Positions 26,396 to 36,340 of a stretch of DNA of 64,000 nucleotides are shown here, one piece after another. The notes under the pieces are model-generated. The model searched no databases, was not told the DNA's origin, and worked only from the letters and a program-made list of their open reading frames with translations. The DNA comes from Apilactobacillus nanyangensis (GTDB lineage: Bacteria; Bacillota; Bacilli; Lactobacillales; Lactobacillaceae), in assembly GCF_016861915.1 (NCBI RefSeq), contig NZ_BOLX01000009.1, positions 1 through 64,000 of the forward strand, in the 5' to 3' direction. The stretch's first letter is position 1; each line of letters starts with the position of its first letter. The position numbers and the translations under genes were made by a program.

Positions 26396-29044
26396 ATGTC
26401 TGATAAGAGATTATTATTAATCGATGGAAATAGTATTACTTATAAAGCCTTCTTTGCTTTAATTAAATTAGTAGATCGTTTTACTAATAACGAAGGGGTA
26501 CATACTAACGCAATTTATGGTTTCAATAACATGTTAAATATTATGTTAGATAAAGTGAAGCCTACCCATGTTCTGGTAGCCTTTGATGCCGGAAAAACTA
26601 CATTTAGAACAGAAATGTACTCTGATTACAAGGCTGGTAGAGACAAGACTCCTGAAGAGTTAGTTGAACAATTCGACTATGTAAAAGAACTTCTAAAAAA
26701 TCGTGGTATTAAATATTACCAATTAAATAATTACGAAGCAGATGACATTATCGGTACACTTTCAAAGCAAGCAGATAGTTTAGGCTTCGACACAACCATT
26801 GTAACTGGTGATAATGATTTAACTCAATTATGTTCAGATAAGACAACTGTATCGATTTCTAACCGTGGAGTGTCAGGTGTTGTTAGATACGATACTGACT
26901 ATGTAAAAGAAACAATGGGAATTACCCCTGACCAAATTATTGATTGGAAAGCTTTAAAAGGTGATTCATCCGATAATTATTCTGGTGTTACTGGTGTAGG
27001 AGATAAGACATCCCTAAAACTAGTTAAACAATTTGGCAGCGTTGAAAATCTTTACGACCATCTTGATGAAGTTTCTGGTAAGAAACTAAAGGAACACCTA
27101 ATTGAAGATAAGGATGAAGCTTTCCTAGCTAAAAAGTTAGCTAGAATCAACCGTGAAGCCCCAATCGAGATTTCAATTGATGATACAGAATATGAAGGGG
27201 ATCATCTAGACGATTTAATCGCATTTTATCGTCAAATGAACTTTAGAAAATTCCTTAGTGAAATGAACACCACTCAAAATGCAAATATGAAGGATATTGA
27301 ATACGTTGAAGTAAAAGACGATACTTTATCTGAAATTGGTAATCAAGACAGCGACAAGGTGACATTTTACCTTGGTATGGATGGAGACAATTATCATGAT
27401 GCTCCATTCATAGGGTTTGCTCTAAAGATTAACGATAAGATTTATGTATCAAACGATGTTGAATATCTAAAGAGTGATCAGATTAAACAAATCATTGAAA
27501 GTAATGATGTTAAAAAAGATGTATTTGATGCTAAAAGAACCTATGTTGGTTTAAACCGTTTAGGTATTACATTAAACGCCGTTGATTTTGATTTATTGCT
27601 ATCTTCATACCTATTGGACACAAATGACAATAGCAATGATTTAGGCAAGGTTGCTAATCGTCATGATTATTTTGATGTTCAATCAGATGATGATGTATAT
27701 GGTAAGGGCGCTAAGCGTGAAATTCCTGAAGGCAAAAAGTTATTTAACCATTTCGCTAGAAAATTAAATGCTATCGATGCATTAAGAGATAAGCTATTTG
27801 ATGGTTTAAAGGAAAACAACCAATGGGACCTATATACAGATGTTGAATTGCCTTTGACATTTGTGTTAGCTAGAATGGAAATTGCTGGTGTTGTAGTTGA
27901 TAAAGATGTTCTAAACGAAATGCAAAGCAAACTTTCTGAACGTTTAGAAGAAATCAAACAAACTATCTATAACGATGCTGGTGAAGAATTCAATATTGCA
28001 TCCCCTAAACAACTTGGTGTAATTCTATTTGAAAAATTACAATTACCCGTAATTAAGAAGACTAAGACAGGTTATTCAACAGCCGTGGGCGTGTTGGAAC
28101 AACTAGCTCCAGACTATCCAATTGTTGAAGCGATTCTTGAATATCGTCAACTATCCAAAATTCTATCAACCTATGTTGAAGGATTATTGTCTGATATTCA
28201 TGGGGATGGCAAGGTCCATACTAGATACCTTCAAACGCTTACTCAAACGGGAAGATTATCATCTGTAGATCCTAATTTACAAAACATCCCTGTTAGAACT
28301 GAAGAAGGTCGTAAAATCAGACAAGCATTCGTGCCTAGTCACGATAACTATCAAATTTTCTCATCCGATTATTCTCAAATCGAATTGAGAGTCCTTGCTT
28401 CTATCTCTGGTGACAAGAATATGCAAGACGAATTCATCCATAATGATGATATTCATGCATCAACAGCCAGAAGAATCTTTGGACTAAAGGATAATAGTGA
28501 GGTTACTCCTGAACTTCGTCGTCAAGCTAAGGCCGTTAACTTCGGAATTGTTTATGGGATTTCCGATTTTGGTTTAGCAAAGAATACTGGTATCAGTAGA
28601 AAAGACGCAAAGGAATTCATCGAAAAGTATTTTGCTGAATATCCTGGAGTAAAACAATACATGGATGACAGCGTTAAAAGTGCGAAGGAAAATGGTTATG
28701 TAGAAACCATCCTTCACCGTAGACGTTATCTTCCAGACATTAATTCAAAGAACTTTAACCTAAGATCATTTGCAGAAAGAACAGCAATGAACTCACCAAT
28801 TCAAGGTAGCGCTGCTGATATCATCAAGATTGCAATGATTAAGATGGAAAACGAATTAAAGAAACGTGGCATGAAAGCCAAAATGTTATTACAAGTGCAT
28901 GATGAATTGATTTTTGAAGCACCTGATGAAGAAATTGAAGTATTAAGCGAATTAGTACCAAAGGTAATGGATTCTGCAGTTGAACTTAACGTTCCACTAA
29001 ATGTTAAGAGCCATTACGGTAAAAACTGGTACAGCTTGAAATAA
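26396..29044 (+). CDS. polA: DNA polymerase I
   Basis: Repair and Okazaki-fragment polymerase. The 5'-3' exonuclease domain spans about 1-290 (LLIDGNSITYKAFFAL, VAFDAG, NYEADDIIGTL, GDSSDN). Residues of about 310-480 occupy the 3'-5' exonuclease position but show no DxE motif I, so proofreading is probably absent, as in other Bacilli. The polymerase domain has motif A DYSQIELR (about 658), motif B RRQAKAVNFGIVYG (about 706) and motif C VHDELIFE (about 838). At 882 aa it is full length. It begins the polA-mutM-coaE-nrdR-dnaB-dnaI run, which has very short gaps. Confidence 0.97.
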   Translation: MSDKRLLLIDGNSITYKAFFALIKLVDRFTNNEGVHTNAIYGFNNMLNIMLDKVKPTHVLVAFDAGKTTFRTEMYSDYKAGRDKTPEELVEQFDYVKELLKNRGIKYYQLNNYEADDIIGTLSKQADSLGFDTTIVTGDNDLTQLCSDKTTVSISNRGVSGVVRYDTDYVKETMGITPDQIIDWKALKGDSSDNYSGVTGVGDKTSLKLVKQFGSVENLYDHLDEVSGKKLKEHLIEDKDEAFLAKKLARINREAPIEISIDDTEYEGDHLDDLIAFYRQMNFRKFLSEMNTTQNANMKDIEYVEVKDDTLSEIGNQDSDKVTFYLGMDGDNYHDAPFIGFALKINDKIYVSNDVEYLKSDQIKQIIESNDVKKDVFDAKRTYVGLNRLGITLNAVDFDLLLSSYLLDTNDNSNDLGKVANRHDYFDVQSDDDVYGKGAKREIPEGKKLFNHFARKLNAIDALRDKLFDGLKENNQWDLYTDVELPLTFVLARMEIAGVVVDKDVLNEMQSKLSERLEEIKQTIYNDAGEEFNIASPKQLGVILFEKLQLPVIKKTKTGYSTAVGVLEQLAPDYPIVEAILEYRQLSKILSTYVEGLLSDIHGDGKVHTRYLQTLTQTGRLSSVDPNLQNIPVRTEEGRKIRQAFVPSHDNYQIFSSDYSQIELRVLASISGDKNMQDEFIHNDDIHASTARRIFGLKDNSEVTPELRRQAKAVNFGIVYGISDFGLAKNTGISRKDAKEFIEKYFAEYPGVKQYMDDSVKSAKENGYVETILHRRRYLPDINSKNFNLRSFAERTAMNSPIQGSAADIIKIAMIKMENELKKRGMKAKMLLQVHDELIFEAPDEEIEVLSELVPKVMDSAVELNVPLNVKSHYGKNWYSLK

Positions 29045-29064
29045 ATTAAGTGAGGTTTAATGAT

Positions 29065-29898
29065 ATGCCTGAATTACCTGAAGTAGAAACTGTTAGAAGA
29101 GGTCTTACTAACTTAGTGGAAAGTGCTAAGGTTAAGACAATTGATGTATTATATCCCAAAATGATTAATGTTAGTGCAAAGGAATTCAAGGATACTCTAG
29201 AAGGCCACACTATTAATCGTATTGATCGTCGTGGTAAATACCTATTATTCAGATTTGATAACGAAATGACTTTGGTATCACATCTAAGAATGGAAGGTAA
29301 GTATGATGTAGAACCAGATGGAACTGAACCAACTAAACATACTCATATTATTTTCCATATGGATGACGACCGTGAACTAAGATACAAAGATAGTCGTAAG
29401 TTCGGCCGAATGTACTTAGTTAAAAATGGTGATGAAAAGACCCTTTCTGGTTTAGGCACAATTGGTCCTGAACCAACAGATGAAACTCTAACATTTGATT
29501 ACATGAAATCAATCATGAACAAAGCTAGAGGAAAAATTAAGCCATTTTTACTAAACCAAAGTAATATTGCTGGATTAGGTAATATTTACTGTGACGAAGT
29601 TTTATGGTTGACCAAGATCCACCCTGAAACTCAAACTAATTTAATTACTGATGAAGAAATTGAAGAATTAAGAAAGAACATTATTGCAGAAATAAAAATG
29701 GCAATTAAGGGACATGGAACTACTGTTCACTCTTATTCAAACGCATATGGAGAAGCTGGATCATTCCAAAACCATCTACATGTGTATGGTAGAAAAGGTG
29801 AACCTTGTGAACGTTGTGATACCTTATTGGAAAAGATTAAGGTGGCTCAACGAGGCACAACATTCTGTCCTAACTGTCAAAGAAAAGTGGTTGAATAA
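29065..29898 (+). CDS. mutM: Formamidopyrimidine-DNA glycosylase
   Basis: Removes 8-oxoguanine and other oxidised purines and cuts the abasic site. The mature N-terminus PELPEVETV has catalytic Pro2 and Glu3. The H2TH region (about 155-185) includes NQSNIAGLGNIYCDE. The C-terminal zinc finger uses CERC and CPNC. I take the ATG at 29065 because Pro must follow Met; GTG at 29050 cannot be right. That gives 277 aa. It lies 20 nt after polA and 1 nt before coaE. Confidence 0.96.
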   Translation: MPELPEVETVRRGLTNLVESAKVKTIDVLYPKMINVSAKEFKDTLEGHTINRIDRRGKYLLFRFDNEMTLVSHLRMEGKYDVEPDGTEPTKHTHIIFHMDDDRELRYKDSRKFGRMYLVKNGDEKTLSGLGTIGPEPTDETLTFDYMKSIMNKARGKIKPFLLNQSNIAGLGNIYCDEVLWLTKIHPETQTNLITDEEIEELRKNIIAEIKMAIKGHGTTVHSYSNAYGEAGSFQNHLHVYGRKGEPCERCDTLLEKIKVAQRGTTFCPNCQRKVVE

Positions 29899-29899
29899 C

Positions 29900-30484
29900 A
29901 TGACAAGAGTAATTGGTTTGACTGGCGGAATTGCTACCGGAAAATCAACAGTGTCTGAGTATCTAGCAAGTGTTGGATATGAAATCATTGACGCCGATAA
30001 AATTACTCACCAGGTTCAATCAAAAGGCAGCAAGGGTCTAGAGGCTATTGCTGCCTTTTTTGGTAAAGATATTATCAAAGACGATGGTGAGTTAAATCGA
30101 CAAAAATTAGGATCAATTGTTTTTAATGACAAGTCTAAGTTAATTGAATTAACTAGAATTATTGATCCATACATCCGCAGTGAAGTAATTAGAAGAATTG
30201 ATGAATCAAAAAATGATGTTGTCATTTTAGATGCTCCGACTCTGTTTGAAAATGGTTATCACTTCATGTGTGACGATATCATCAGCGTTGTCTGCGATGG
30301 AAATGAACAAGAAAAACGTTTGATGGAACGTGATTCTCTATCAAAAGAAGAAGCAGATTCAAGAATTAAGAGCCAATGGCCTTTAAAAATTAAGGCAGAA
30401 TTGTCCACTTATGTGATTGATAGTAATGGAAGCATTATGCAAACACGCAATCAAGTGGTAAAATTGTTTAATAACATAGATTAA
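29900..30484 (+). CDS. coaE: Dephospho-CoA kinase
   Basis: The last step of coenzyme A synthesis, phosphorylating the ribose 3'-OH of dephospho-CoA. The P-loop is GLTGGIATGKS (6-16), followed by IIDADKITHQV, with the CoA-binding Asp. A lid with basic residues lies near EKRLMERD. The frame is open upstream, but the ATG at 29900 gives the standard N-terminus MTRVIGLTGG and 194 aa. It starts one nucleotide after the mutM stop. Confidence 0.95.
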   Translation: MTRVIGLTGGIATGKSTVSEYLASVGYEIIDADKITHQVQSKGSKGLEAIAAFFGKDIIKDDGELNRQKLGSIVFNDKSKLIELTRIIDPYIRSEVIRRIDESKNDVVILDAPTLFENGYHFMCDDIISVVCDGNEQEKRLMERDSLSKEEADSRIKSQWPLKIKAELSTYVIDSNGSIMQTRNQVVKLFNNID

Positions 30485-30498
30485 TTGAGGTGAAACAT

Positions 30499-30969
30499 AT
30501 GCAATGTCCTCATTGCCATAAAAACTCTTCAAGAGTAGTTGACAGTCGTCCTGCCGAAAATGGACAGGTCATCAGACGTCGACGTGAATGTGAAAATTGT
30601 AATTACAGATATACAACATTTGAAAGAATTGAACAAACACCATTATTAGTTATTAAGAACAACGGCAATCGTGAAGAATTTGATCACGAAAAGATTCTTC
30701 GTGGAATTATTCGTTCTGCTGAAAAACGTCCAGTGCCAATGGACGCAATGACATCTATCGCAGATAAGGTTGAAAACCGTATCCGTTCTTTAGGTGAAAA
30801 CGAAGTATCTAGTCAACTAATTGGTGAATACGTGATGAAAGAACTAGTGAATGTCGATGAAATTGCCTATATTCGATTTGCCAGTGTTTATCGTCAATTT
30901 AAAGATATGACAGTCTTTTATAATGAATTAAAAGAGGTACTAGATAAGGACCAAAAAAATAAGAAATAG
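30499..30969 (+). CDS. nrdR: Transcriptional repressor NrdR
   Basis: A nucleotide-sensing repressor of ribonucleotide reductase genes. The zinc ribbon is CPHC (3-6) with CENC, followed by an ATP-cone (about 49-139, VIKNNGNREEFDHEKI). At 156 aa it is full length. The start is the ATG at 30499, which gives MQCPHC and follows GAGGTG; the GTG at 30490 would lie inside that binding site. No NrdR box was noted in this window, so its targets lie elsewhere. Confidence 0.96.
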   Translation: MQCPHCHKNSSRVVDSRPAENGQVIRRRRECENCNYRYTTFERIEQTPLLVIKNNGNREEFDHEKILRGIIRSAEKRPVPMDAMTSIADKVENRIRSLGENEVSSQLIGEYVMKELVNVDEIAYIRFASVYRQFKDMTVFYNELKEVLDKDQKNKK

Positions 30970-30981
30970 CGGGGAATTAAT

Positions 30982-32367
30982 ATGACAGATCAATGGCGAG
31001 AGGTAGATCCTCTATCCAAGTTTATATTGTTGGCAGATGATGATTTATCTGACTTACAAAGAACTTCTTTGGATGTTTTATATCAACCAATCATTGGTGT
31101 CTTGCCATATGCTTTGATTAACAATTTTTGGCGTATGAGTCATGAAAAGAAGACACATCAAGCACATAGTCATTTTGAAACCTTGTCTTATTTGAGTGTC
31201 GATATGAAATCATTTTATGATGCCCGTTTGAGATTAGAAGCGGCTGGATTGATGAAGACATATATCAAGAATAACGAAAGCAACGAAAAACAATACGTTT
31301 ATCGTTTAGTTAGTCCGCTATCTGTTAATGATTTCTTTATGGATGATTTATTAAGCGTTTCACTATTACAAGTTATTGGTGAAGATAGATACGTTGATTT
31401 ATATAATGAATTTATCAGACCTGGATTTGATTTATCAGAATATAAAGACGTTTCAAGAAACTTCCTTCAAGTATTTAATATTCGCGATAGCGAAGTTACC
31501 AATACACCAAAGGCAGTTCAACAAGTAAAAAATAGTATTAATGATAATAGTAATGACGTTAAATCAGGTCCAGTCATTGAAAAAAGTGATGATTTTGACT
31601 TCAATTTACTATTAGATATGCTAAATCAGTCGTATGTTAATACATCTGATGTTAAGAAGAATATCAATTTGATAAATTCAGAGCATCAATTGTACGGTAT
31701 TGATGAAATTGAAATGGCTAAATTGATTGAAAAGGCAACTAATGTTACCAATAACGTCTTTGACCCAAACAACTTTAAGATTTTAGTATCTAGACAATTT
31801 CAATCAAACGCGGCTAACATATCTCGTCAGACAACCAATGATGAAAAATCCACTGAGACAGATAGTAATGATTTGAATGCTCAAGAAAAGCAATTGATTC
31901 AATCAGCTAGTGAATATGCACCAATCGAATTTTTAAACTATCTAAAGACTGCCAAAGGTGGTTATGTTCACAGCAATGAGGAACGCATGATTTCTGATTT
32001 GGTATCTAGACAAATTCTCAAACCAGAAGTAATCAACATGATTGTTTATCATCTACTAATTGATCAAGAGAAGTCCGGTTTAAATAAGAATCTATTTGAA
32101 GCAATTGCTGATAATTGGTCACAAAACAATGTTACCAATGCAAGTAAGGCGATTACTTTCATCAAGAACAGACAAAAAGAATTAAATAAACCTAGAAAGC
32201 CACGTTTCAACAACAATCGTAAGATGACGGTTAAAGAAACACTTCCTGATTGGGCAAAAGACGACGAAAAGCCAAAGGAATATGGTAAGGTTAACGAAGA
32301 TAAGAAAAAAGAACTAGAAGCGAGAATTCAAAAGCTTCGTAATAGTAGAAAAGAGGGTAGAGAATGA
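30982..32367 (+). CDS. dnaB: Replication initiation and membrane attachment protein DnaB
   Basis: The Bacilli-specific primosome protein that, with DnaD and DnaI, helps load the replicative helicase; it is not the E. coli DnaB helicase. The N-terminal winged-helix part begins MTDQWREVDPLSKF. The C-terminal DnaD-like domain is around 300-400 (PIEFLNYLKTAKGGYVHSNEE), followed by a basic tail (NKPRKPRFNNNRK). It overlaps dnaI by 4 nt (ATGA). Its partner dnaI is next, as in B. subtilis. Confidence 0.93.
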   Translation: MTDQWREVDPLSKFILLADDDLSDLQRTSLDVLYQPIIGVLPYALINNFWRMSHEKKTHQAHSHFETLSYLSVDMKSFYDARLRLEAAGLMKTYIKNNESNEKQYVYRLVSPLSVNDFFMDDLLSVSLLQVIGEDRYVDLYNEFIRPGFDLSEYKDVSRNFLQVFNIRDSEVTNTPKAVQQVKNSINDNSNDVKSGPVIEKSDDFDFNLLLDMLNQSYVNTSDVKKNINLINSEHQLYGIDEIEMAKLIEKATNVTNNVFDPNNFKILVSRQFQSNAANISRQTTNDEKSTETDSNDLNAQEKQLIQSASEYAPIEFLNYLKTAKGGYVHSNEERMISDLVSRQILKPEVINMIVYHLLIDQEKSGLNKNLFEAIADNWSQNNVTNASKAITFIKNRQKELNKPRKPRFNNNRKMTVKETLPDWAKDDEKPKEYGKVNEDKKKELEARIQKLRNSRKEGRE

Positions 32368-33296
32368 AAAACTTAAGTGATGAATTTGCCAAGACTTTAA
32401 GCAAGCCAAAATACAATGAACGATATCAACAATCAGTTAATGCTGTTTTGAATAACGAAGATGTTAAGTCATTTTTGAACAAGCACAAAGATGAGTTGGA
32501 AGACGATGTTGTGAAGCGCTCAATGTCTAAATTATATGAATTTGTTCAAGAGAATAACAAACTAAAGAACAATCAACCCACAACGATTCCCGGATATACT
32601 CCAGTACTAGTTGTTAATAAGGGATTGGTTGATATCTCATATGTTCCTACACAAGAAACTAAGGATAATATGAAGAAGGCCAAAGTACTTAAACGAATTC
32701 ATGCGGTTGCAATGCCAAAGAATATTAAGAACGTCTCCTTAGATCAATTTGATTTAAGTGAAAATGACTATCGCATGAATGCGATGGGATTGGTTACTGA
32801 TTTCATTGAGGAATATACCAATACTCCTAAGAAGTGGCATCAGGGGATGTATCTATATGGTGAATTTGGTGTTGGAAAAACATTCTTAATGGCTGCCATG
32901 GCCAATGAATTGGCTAAGAATGGTTTTGAAGTAACACTTGTTCATTTCCCAAGTTTTGCTGTTGAAATGAAGAGTGCAATTTCAAGTAACTTGGTTGCTG
33001 ACAAACTAGATGCAATTAAGAAGACACCGGTCTTAATCTTAGATGATATTGGTGCTGATTCTATGTCATCATGGGTAAGGGATGATATCTTGGGTGTTAT
33101 TCTTGAATACAGAATGCAAAACTCACTAAGCACATTCTTTACTTCAAACTTCTCAATGCAACAATTTGAAGAAGAACACCTAGCTATTAACAATAAGGGT
33201 GATGTAGAACCACTTAAGGCTAAACGAATCATGCAACGTGTTCACTACTTAGCAAAAGAAGTAGGGATGTTTGGCCAAAATCGTCGTCCACAATAA
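32364..33296 (+). CDS. dnaI: Primosomal protein DnaI (helicase loader)
   Basis: An AAA+ ATPase that loads the replicative helicase at origins and stalled forks. The N-terminal helicase-binding domain (about 1-100) precedes Walker A GEFGVGKT (about 169-176), Walker B LILDDIGAD, sensor I TSNFS and the sensor II/Arg region ending AKRIMQRV. At 310 aa it is full length. It is translationally coupled to dnaB. The thrS leader promoter begins 8 nt after the stop, with no terminator between. Confidence 0.95.
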   Translation: MKNLSDEFAKTLSKPKYNERYQQSVNAVLNNEDVKSFLNKHKDELEDDVVKRSMSKLYEFVQENNKLKNNQPTTIPGYTPVLVVNKGLVDISYVPTQETKDNMKKAKVLKRIHAVAMPKNIKNVSLDQFDLSENDYRMNAMGLVTDFIEEYTNTPKKWHQGMYLYGEFGVGKTFLMAAMANELAKNGFEVTLVHFPSFAVEMKSAISSNLVADKLDAIKKTPVLILDDIGADSMSSWVRDDILGVILEYRMQNSLSTFFTSNFSMQQFEEEHLAINNKGDVEPLKAKRIMQRVHYLAKEVGMFGQNRRPQ

Positions 33297-33303
33297 TTAA
33301 TGC

Positions 33304-33332
33304 TTGACAATTTAGGCGTGACTGTCGATAAT
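33304..33332 (+). promoter_or_regulatory. Promoter of the thrS leader
   Basis: Perfect -35 TTGACA (33304-33309), 17-nt spacer, GATAAT (33327-33332). Confidence 0.85.
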
Positions 33333-33339
33333 AAAGACA

Positions 33340-33581
33340 GTTGATAAAAGACATGATTTTAAATCTCGACTTACAGGGAGAGGATACATTTGCTGGAAGT
33401 ATCTTCATGTTCAGGTTTGAAGTTACCACTTTTATTTTAAATCAGAGGAAAATTCTGAATCGGGTTGTTTCGTTATAGACTATTATGAGGCCTATTTGTT
33501 TGTGCAAATAGGTAGAATTCGGGTGGAACCACGTTATTAACGTCCCTAGTGTCTATTTATTTAGATGCTAGGGACTTTTTT
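33340..33581 (+). promoter_or_regulatory. T-box leader of thrS (Thr specifier ACC)
   Basis: Canonical T-box GGGTGGAACCACG at 33521-33533. The terminator is GTCCCTAG (33542-33549) with CTAGGGAC (33568-33575) and TTTTTT. The stem I codon ACC (33425-33427), followed by A, is the likely specifier. An additional hairpin CCTATTTG/CAAATAGG precedes the antiterminator. Uncharged tRNA-Thr should promote read-through. Confidence 0.94.
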
Positions 33582-33618
33582 GTTTCTATTCGAAAATTAC
33601 ACAAGGGAGTGCTCTATT

Positions 33619-35562
33619 ATGGCAAAGATTTCATTTGAATTTCCTGACGGTAGCGTAAAAGAATTCGATCAGGGAGTAACTACTGAAGATATCGCTAAAT
33701 CAATCTCAATTAGTTTAGCTAAGAAATCAGTAGCTGGTAAGATTGACGGAAAAATGGTTGAAATTGATTTACCACTTGAAAAAGGTGGCAAGATTGAAAT
33801 CGTTACAAAAGATACAGAAGATGGTCTAAAGGTTCTACGCCAAACAGCTTCACAATTATTAAAAGCTGCCCTTGCTGACCAATTTAATAACATCCAATTT
33901 GGTGAAAGTACTTCTGACGAAGATGGTTTCTTCGTTGATACAGACAAACGTGACTCACAAGTTAGTGCCGATGAACTACCACAAGTAGAAGAACGTATTA
34001 ACAAAATGGTTTCAGACAATGTAAAAATCGAAAGAAAAGTATTATCTCTAAAAGATGCTTTAAAGCAAGTTGATGGAGATCCATACCAAGCTAAGTTAGT
34101 TAACGAACTAGCTAAAGATGGTCAAGTTGTCTTCTACCAAATCGGTGACTACCTAGGTTTAGGTGAAGGTGTTGTATTACCAGAAGCTAAGGCTGTTAAG
34201 GAATACAAGTTACTTTCAGTTGCCGGTGCATACTGGGAAGGTAAATCATCAAACCCAATGCTACAAAGAATCTTCGCTACAGCATTCTACAAGAAAGCTG
34301 ATTTAGAAGAAGATCTAAAGAGAAGACAAGAAGCTAAAGAAAGAGACCACAGAGTTATCGGAAACAAGTTAGACTTATTCTTCGTTGACCCTAAGGTTGG
34401 TGCTGGTTTAGCTTACTGGATGCCAAATGGTGCTACTATCCGTCGTGTTGTTGAAAGATACATCATCGATAAGGAATTAGCTAACGGTTACCAACATGTT
34501 ATTACACCAGTTCTAATGAACCTAGATGCATACAAGACATCTGGTCACTGGCAACACTACCGTGAAGACATGTTCCCACCAATGGACATGGGTGATGGTG
34601 AAGAACTAGAACTACGTCCTATGAACTGTCCTAGTCACATCCAAATCTTCAAGCACCACATTCGTTCATACCGTGAACTACCAATGAGAATTGCCGAACT
34701 TGGTATGATGCACAGATACGAAAAATCAGGTGCTTTATCAGGTCTACAACGTGTTCGTGAAATGACTCTAAATGATGGTCACACATTCTTAAGACTAGAC
34801 CAAATTCAAGACGAATTTAAGAAGGTTCTTGGTTTAATGGTTGAAGTATACAAAGACTTCGATATTAAGAACTACCACTTCAGATTAAGTTACAGAGATC
34901 CTAAGAACACTGAAAAGTACTTTGATGATGAAGAAATGTGGAGCAAGTCACAATCAATGCTTAAGGGTGCCATGGATGATCTTGGCCTAGACTACGTTGA
35001 AGCCGAAGGTGAAGCAGCATTCTACGGTCCTAAGCTTGATGTTCAAACTTACACTGCAATGGGTAATGAAGAAACTCTATCAACTATTCAATTAGACTTC
35101 ATGCTACCTGAAAGATTTGATCTACACTACGTTGGTGAAGATGGTGAAGAACACCGTCCTGTTATGATGCACCGTGGTTTAGTTTCAACTATGGAAAGAT
35201 TCATTGCTTACCTAATCGAAGTATACAAGGGTGCATTCCCAACTTGGTTAGCTCCAAAGCAAGTTAAAGTTATCCCAGTAAGTATGGAAAAATACGGTGA
35301 CTACGCTAAGGAAGTTAACAGCAAGTTAGCTGCATTAGGTATCCGTACAAGTGTTGACGACAGAAACGAAAAGATGGGTTACTTAATTCGTGATGCTCAA
35401 ACTAACAAGATTCCATACACAATCGTTGTTGGTGAAAGCGAAATGAACTCAAACCAAGTTTCTGTACGTAAGTACGGTGAACAAGATAGTGAAAGTCTAA
35501 GTCTTGATGACTTCATCAAAGAAATTCAAGAAGACATTAGTAACTATTCAAGAGAAAAATAA
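33619..35562 (+). CDS. thrS: Threonyl-tRNA synthetase
   Basis: A class II synthetase with editing. The order is a TGS domain (about 1-62), an editing domain, the catalytic core (motif 2 near [18 protein letters not shown], zinc Cys in [10 protein letters not shown]) and an anticodon-binding domain (about 550-647, [15 protein letters not shown]). I use the ATG at 33619 (MAKISFEF) behind AAGGGAGTG, not an upstream in-frame codon inside the terminator. That gives 647 aa, the normal length. It is regulated by the T-box leader. Confidence 0.97.
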   Translation: MAKISFEFPDGSVKEFDQGVTTEDIAKSISISLAKKSVAGKIDGKMVEIDLPLEKGGKIEIVTKDTEDGLKVLRQTASQLLKAALADQFNNIQFGESTSDEDGFFVDTDKRDSQVSADELPQVEERINKMVSDNVKIERKVLSLKDALKQVDGDPYQAKLVNELAKDGQVVFYQIGDYLGLGEGVVLPEAKAVKEYKLLSVAGAYWEGKSSNPMLQRIFATAFYKKADLEEDLKRRQEAKERDHRVIGNKLDLFFVDPKVGAGLAYWMPNGATIRRVVERYIIDKELANGYQHVITPVLMNLDAYKTSGHWQHYREDMFPPMDMGDGEELELRPMNCPSHIQIFKHHIRSYRELPMRIAELGMMHRYEKSGALSGLQRVREMTLNDGHTFLRLDQIQDEFKKVLGLMVEVYKDFDIKNYHFRLSYRDPKNTEKYFDDEEMWSKSQSMLKGAMDDLGLDYVEAEGEAAFYGPKLDVQTYTAMGNEETLSTIQLDFMLPERFDLHYVGEDGEEHRPVMMHRGLVSTMERFIAYLIEVYKGAFPTWLAPKQVKVIPVSMEKYGDYAKEVNSKLAALGIRTSVDDRNEKMGYLIRDAQTNKIPYTIVVGESEMNSNQVSVRKYGEQDSESLSLDDFIKEIQEDISNYSREK

Positions 35563-35571
35563 TAAATGTTA

Positions 35572-35599
35572 TTGACATGTACCACTCATGTGGTATTAT
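35572..35599 (+). promoter_or_regulatory. Promoter of infC-rpmI-rplT
   Basis: TTGACA (35572-35577), 16-nt spacer, TATTAT (35594-35599) with TG one base before the -10. The spacer holds the inverted repeat TACCAC-TCAT-GTGGTA, which ends in the -10. Confidence 0.85.
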
Positions 35600-35604
35600 A
35601 TAAG

Positions 35605-35740
35605 TAACGAAAAAGCAGAAGCATCCCGCTTCTCGCCTGAGTGATCTAAAGAGATGGCTAGGCATGATATCGGATTAACCTTTGATTTAATGTTCAAAGG
35701 ACGAAAAGCGGGTGCTCAATTGTGGGCATCCGCTTTTTTC
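35605..35740 (+). promoter_or_regulatory. L20-type attenuator leader of infC operon
   Basis: A terminator at 35704-35739 (AAAAGCGGGTGCTC ... GGGCATCCGCTTTT, then Ts) lies between promoter and infC. The segment AGCATCCCGCTT (35620-35631) is complementary to the terminator's left arm AAGCGGGTGCT (35706-35716) except for one bulge, which gives an antiterminator. In B. subtilis the same operon is attenuated when free L20 binds its leader, so autoregulation by L20 is the likely mechanism here. Confidence 0.85.
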
Positions 35741-35771
35741 TGCTTTTTAATATACTTGGAGGTGAATTACC

Positions 35772-36293
35772 ATAGCAAACGATATGATGGTTAATGATGG
35801 AATTCGAGCTCGCGAAGTTCGTTTAATTGGTGCTGATGGTGATCAATTAGGTATTAAGTCAAAGGACGAAGCAATGCAAATTGCTGAAGCTGCTGGATTA
35901 GATCTAGTAGTTGTTGCTCCAAAGGCTAAGCCAATGGTTGCTAAAGTTATCGATTACGGAAAATACCGTTTCGAACAACAAAAGAAAGCTCGTCTATCTC
36001 GTAAGAAGCAAAAGGTAGTTAGTGTTAAGGAAATTAGATTAAGTCCAACTATTGATACTAATGATTTTAATACTAAGTTGAAGAGAGCTAAGACATTCAT
36101 CGCAAAAGGTGAAAAAGTTCGAGTTTCAATTCGCTTTAAGGGACGTGCCATCACACATAAGGAAATTGGTCGTGATGTTTTAAACAGAATGGCAGATTCT
36201 ACATCAGATGTTGCTAGCGTTACTCAACGAGCAAAAATGGATGGAAGAAGTATGTTCCTAATGCTCGCACCTAAGTCAAGCGATAAAAATTAG
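35772..36293 (+). CDS. infC: Translation initiation factor IF-3, AUA start codon
   Basis: Binds the 30S subunit, prevents premature joining and rejects poor start codons. The N-domain begins [18 protein letters not shown], and the C-domain includes [11 protein letters not shown] and [10 protein letters not shown]. The ATG at 35784 has its site 21 nt away. The strong GGAGGTGA lies instead 9 nt before ATA (35772), with a stop codon just upstream in frame. Starting at ATA aligns exactly with the AUU-started IF3 of Geobacillus. IF3 discriminates against AUU, AUA and AUC, so this start should let IF3 limit its own synthesis. Length is 173 aa. Confidence 0.93.
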   Translation: MANDMMVNDGIRAREVRLIGADGDQLGIKSKDEAMQIAEAAGLDLVVVAPKAKPMVAKVIDYGKYRFEQQKKARLSRKKQKVVSVKEIRLSPTIDTNDFNTKLKRAKTFIAKGEKVRVSIRFKGRAITHKEIGRDVLNRMADSTSDVASVTQRAKMDGRSMFLMLAPKSSDKN

Positions 36294-36340
36294 ATAGTAT
36301 TTTTATAATACTTAAGTTAAATTAAGGGAGGATTTTTTCA

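Noticed and set aside
29714-29899. Long upstream extension of coaE
   Set aside because: It overlaps the mutM zinc-finger coding region; the ATG at 29900 gives the standard coaE start.
30982-32367. Replicative helicase DnaB
   Set aside because: It lacks Walker motifs and resembles the DnaB/DnaD primosome protein of Bacilli, next to dnaI.
33229-33429. A 66-aa minus-strand frame over the thrS leader
   Set aside because: It covers the promoter and stem I of a clear T-box leader and has no ribosome site.
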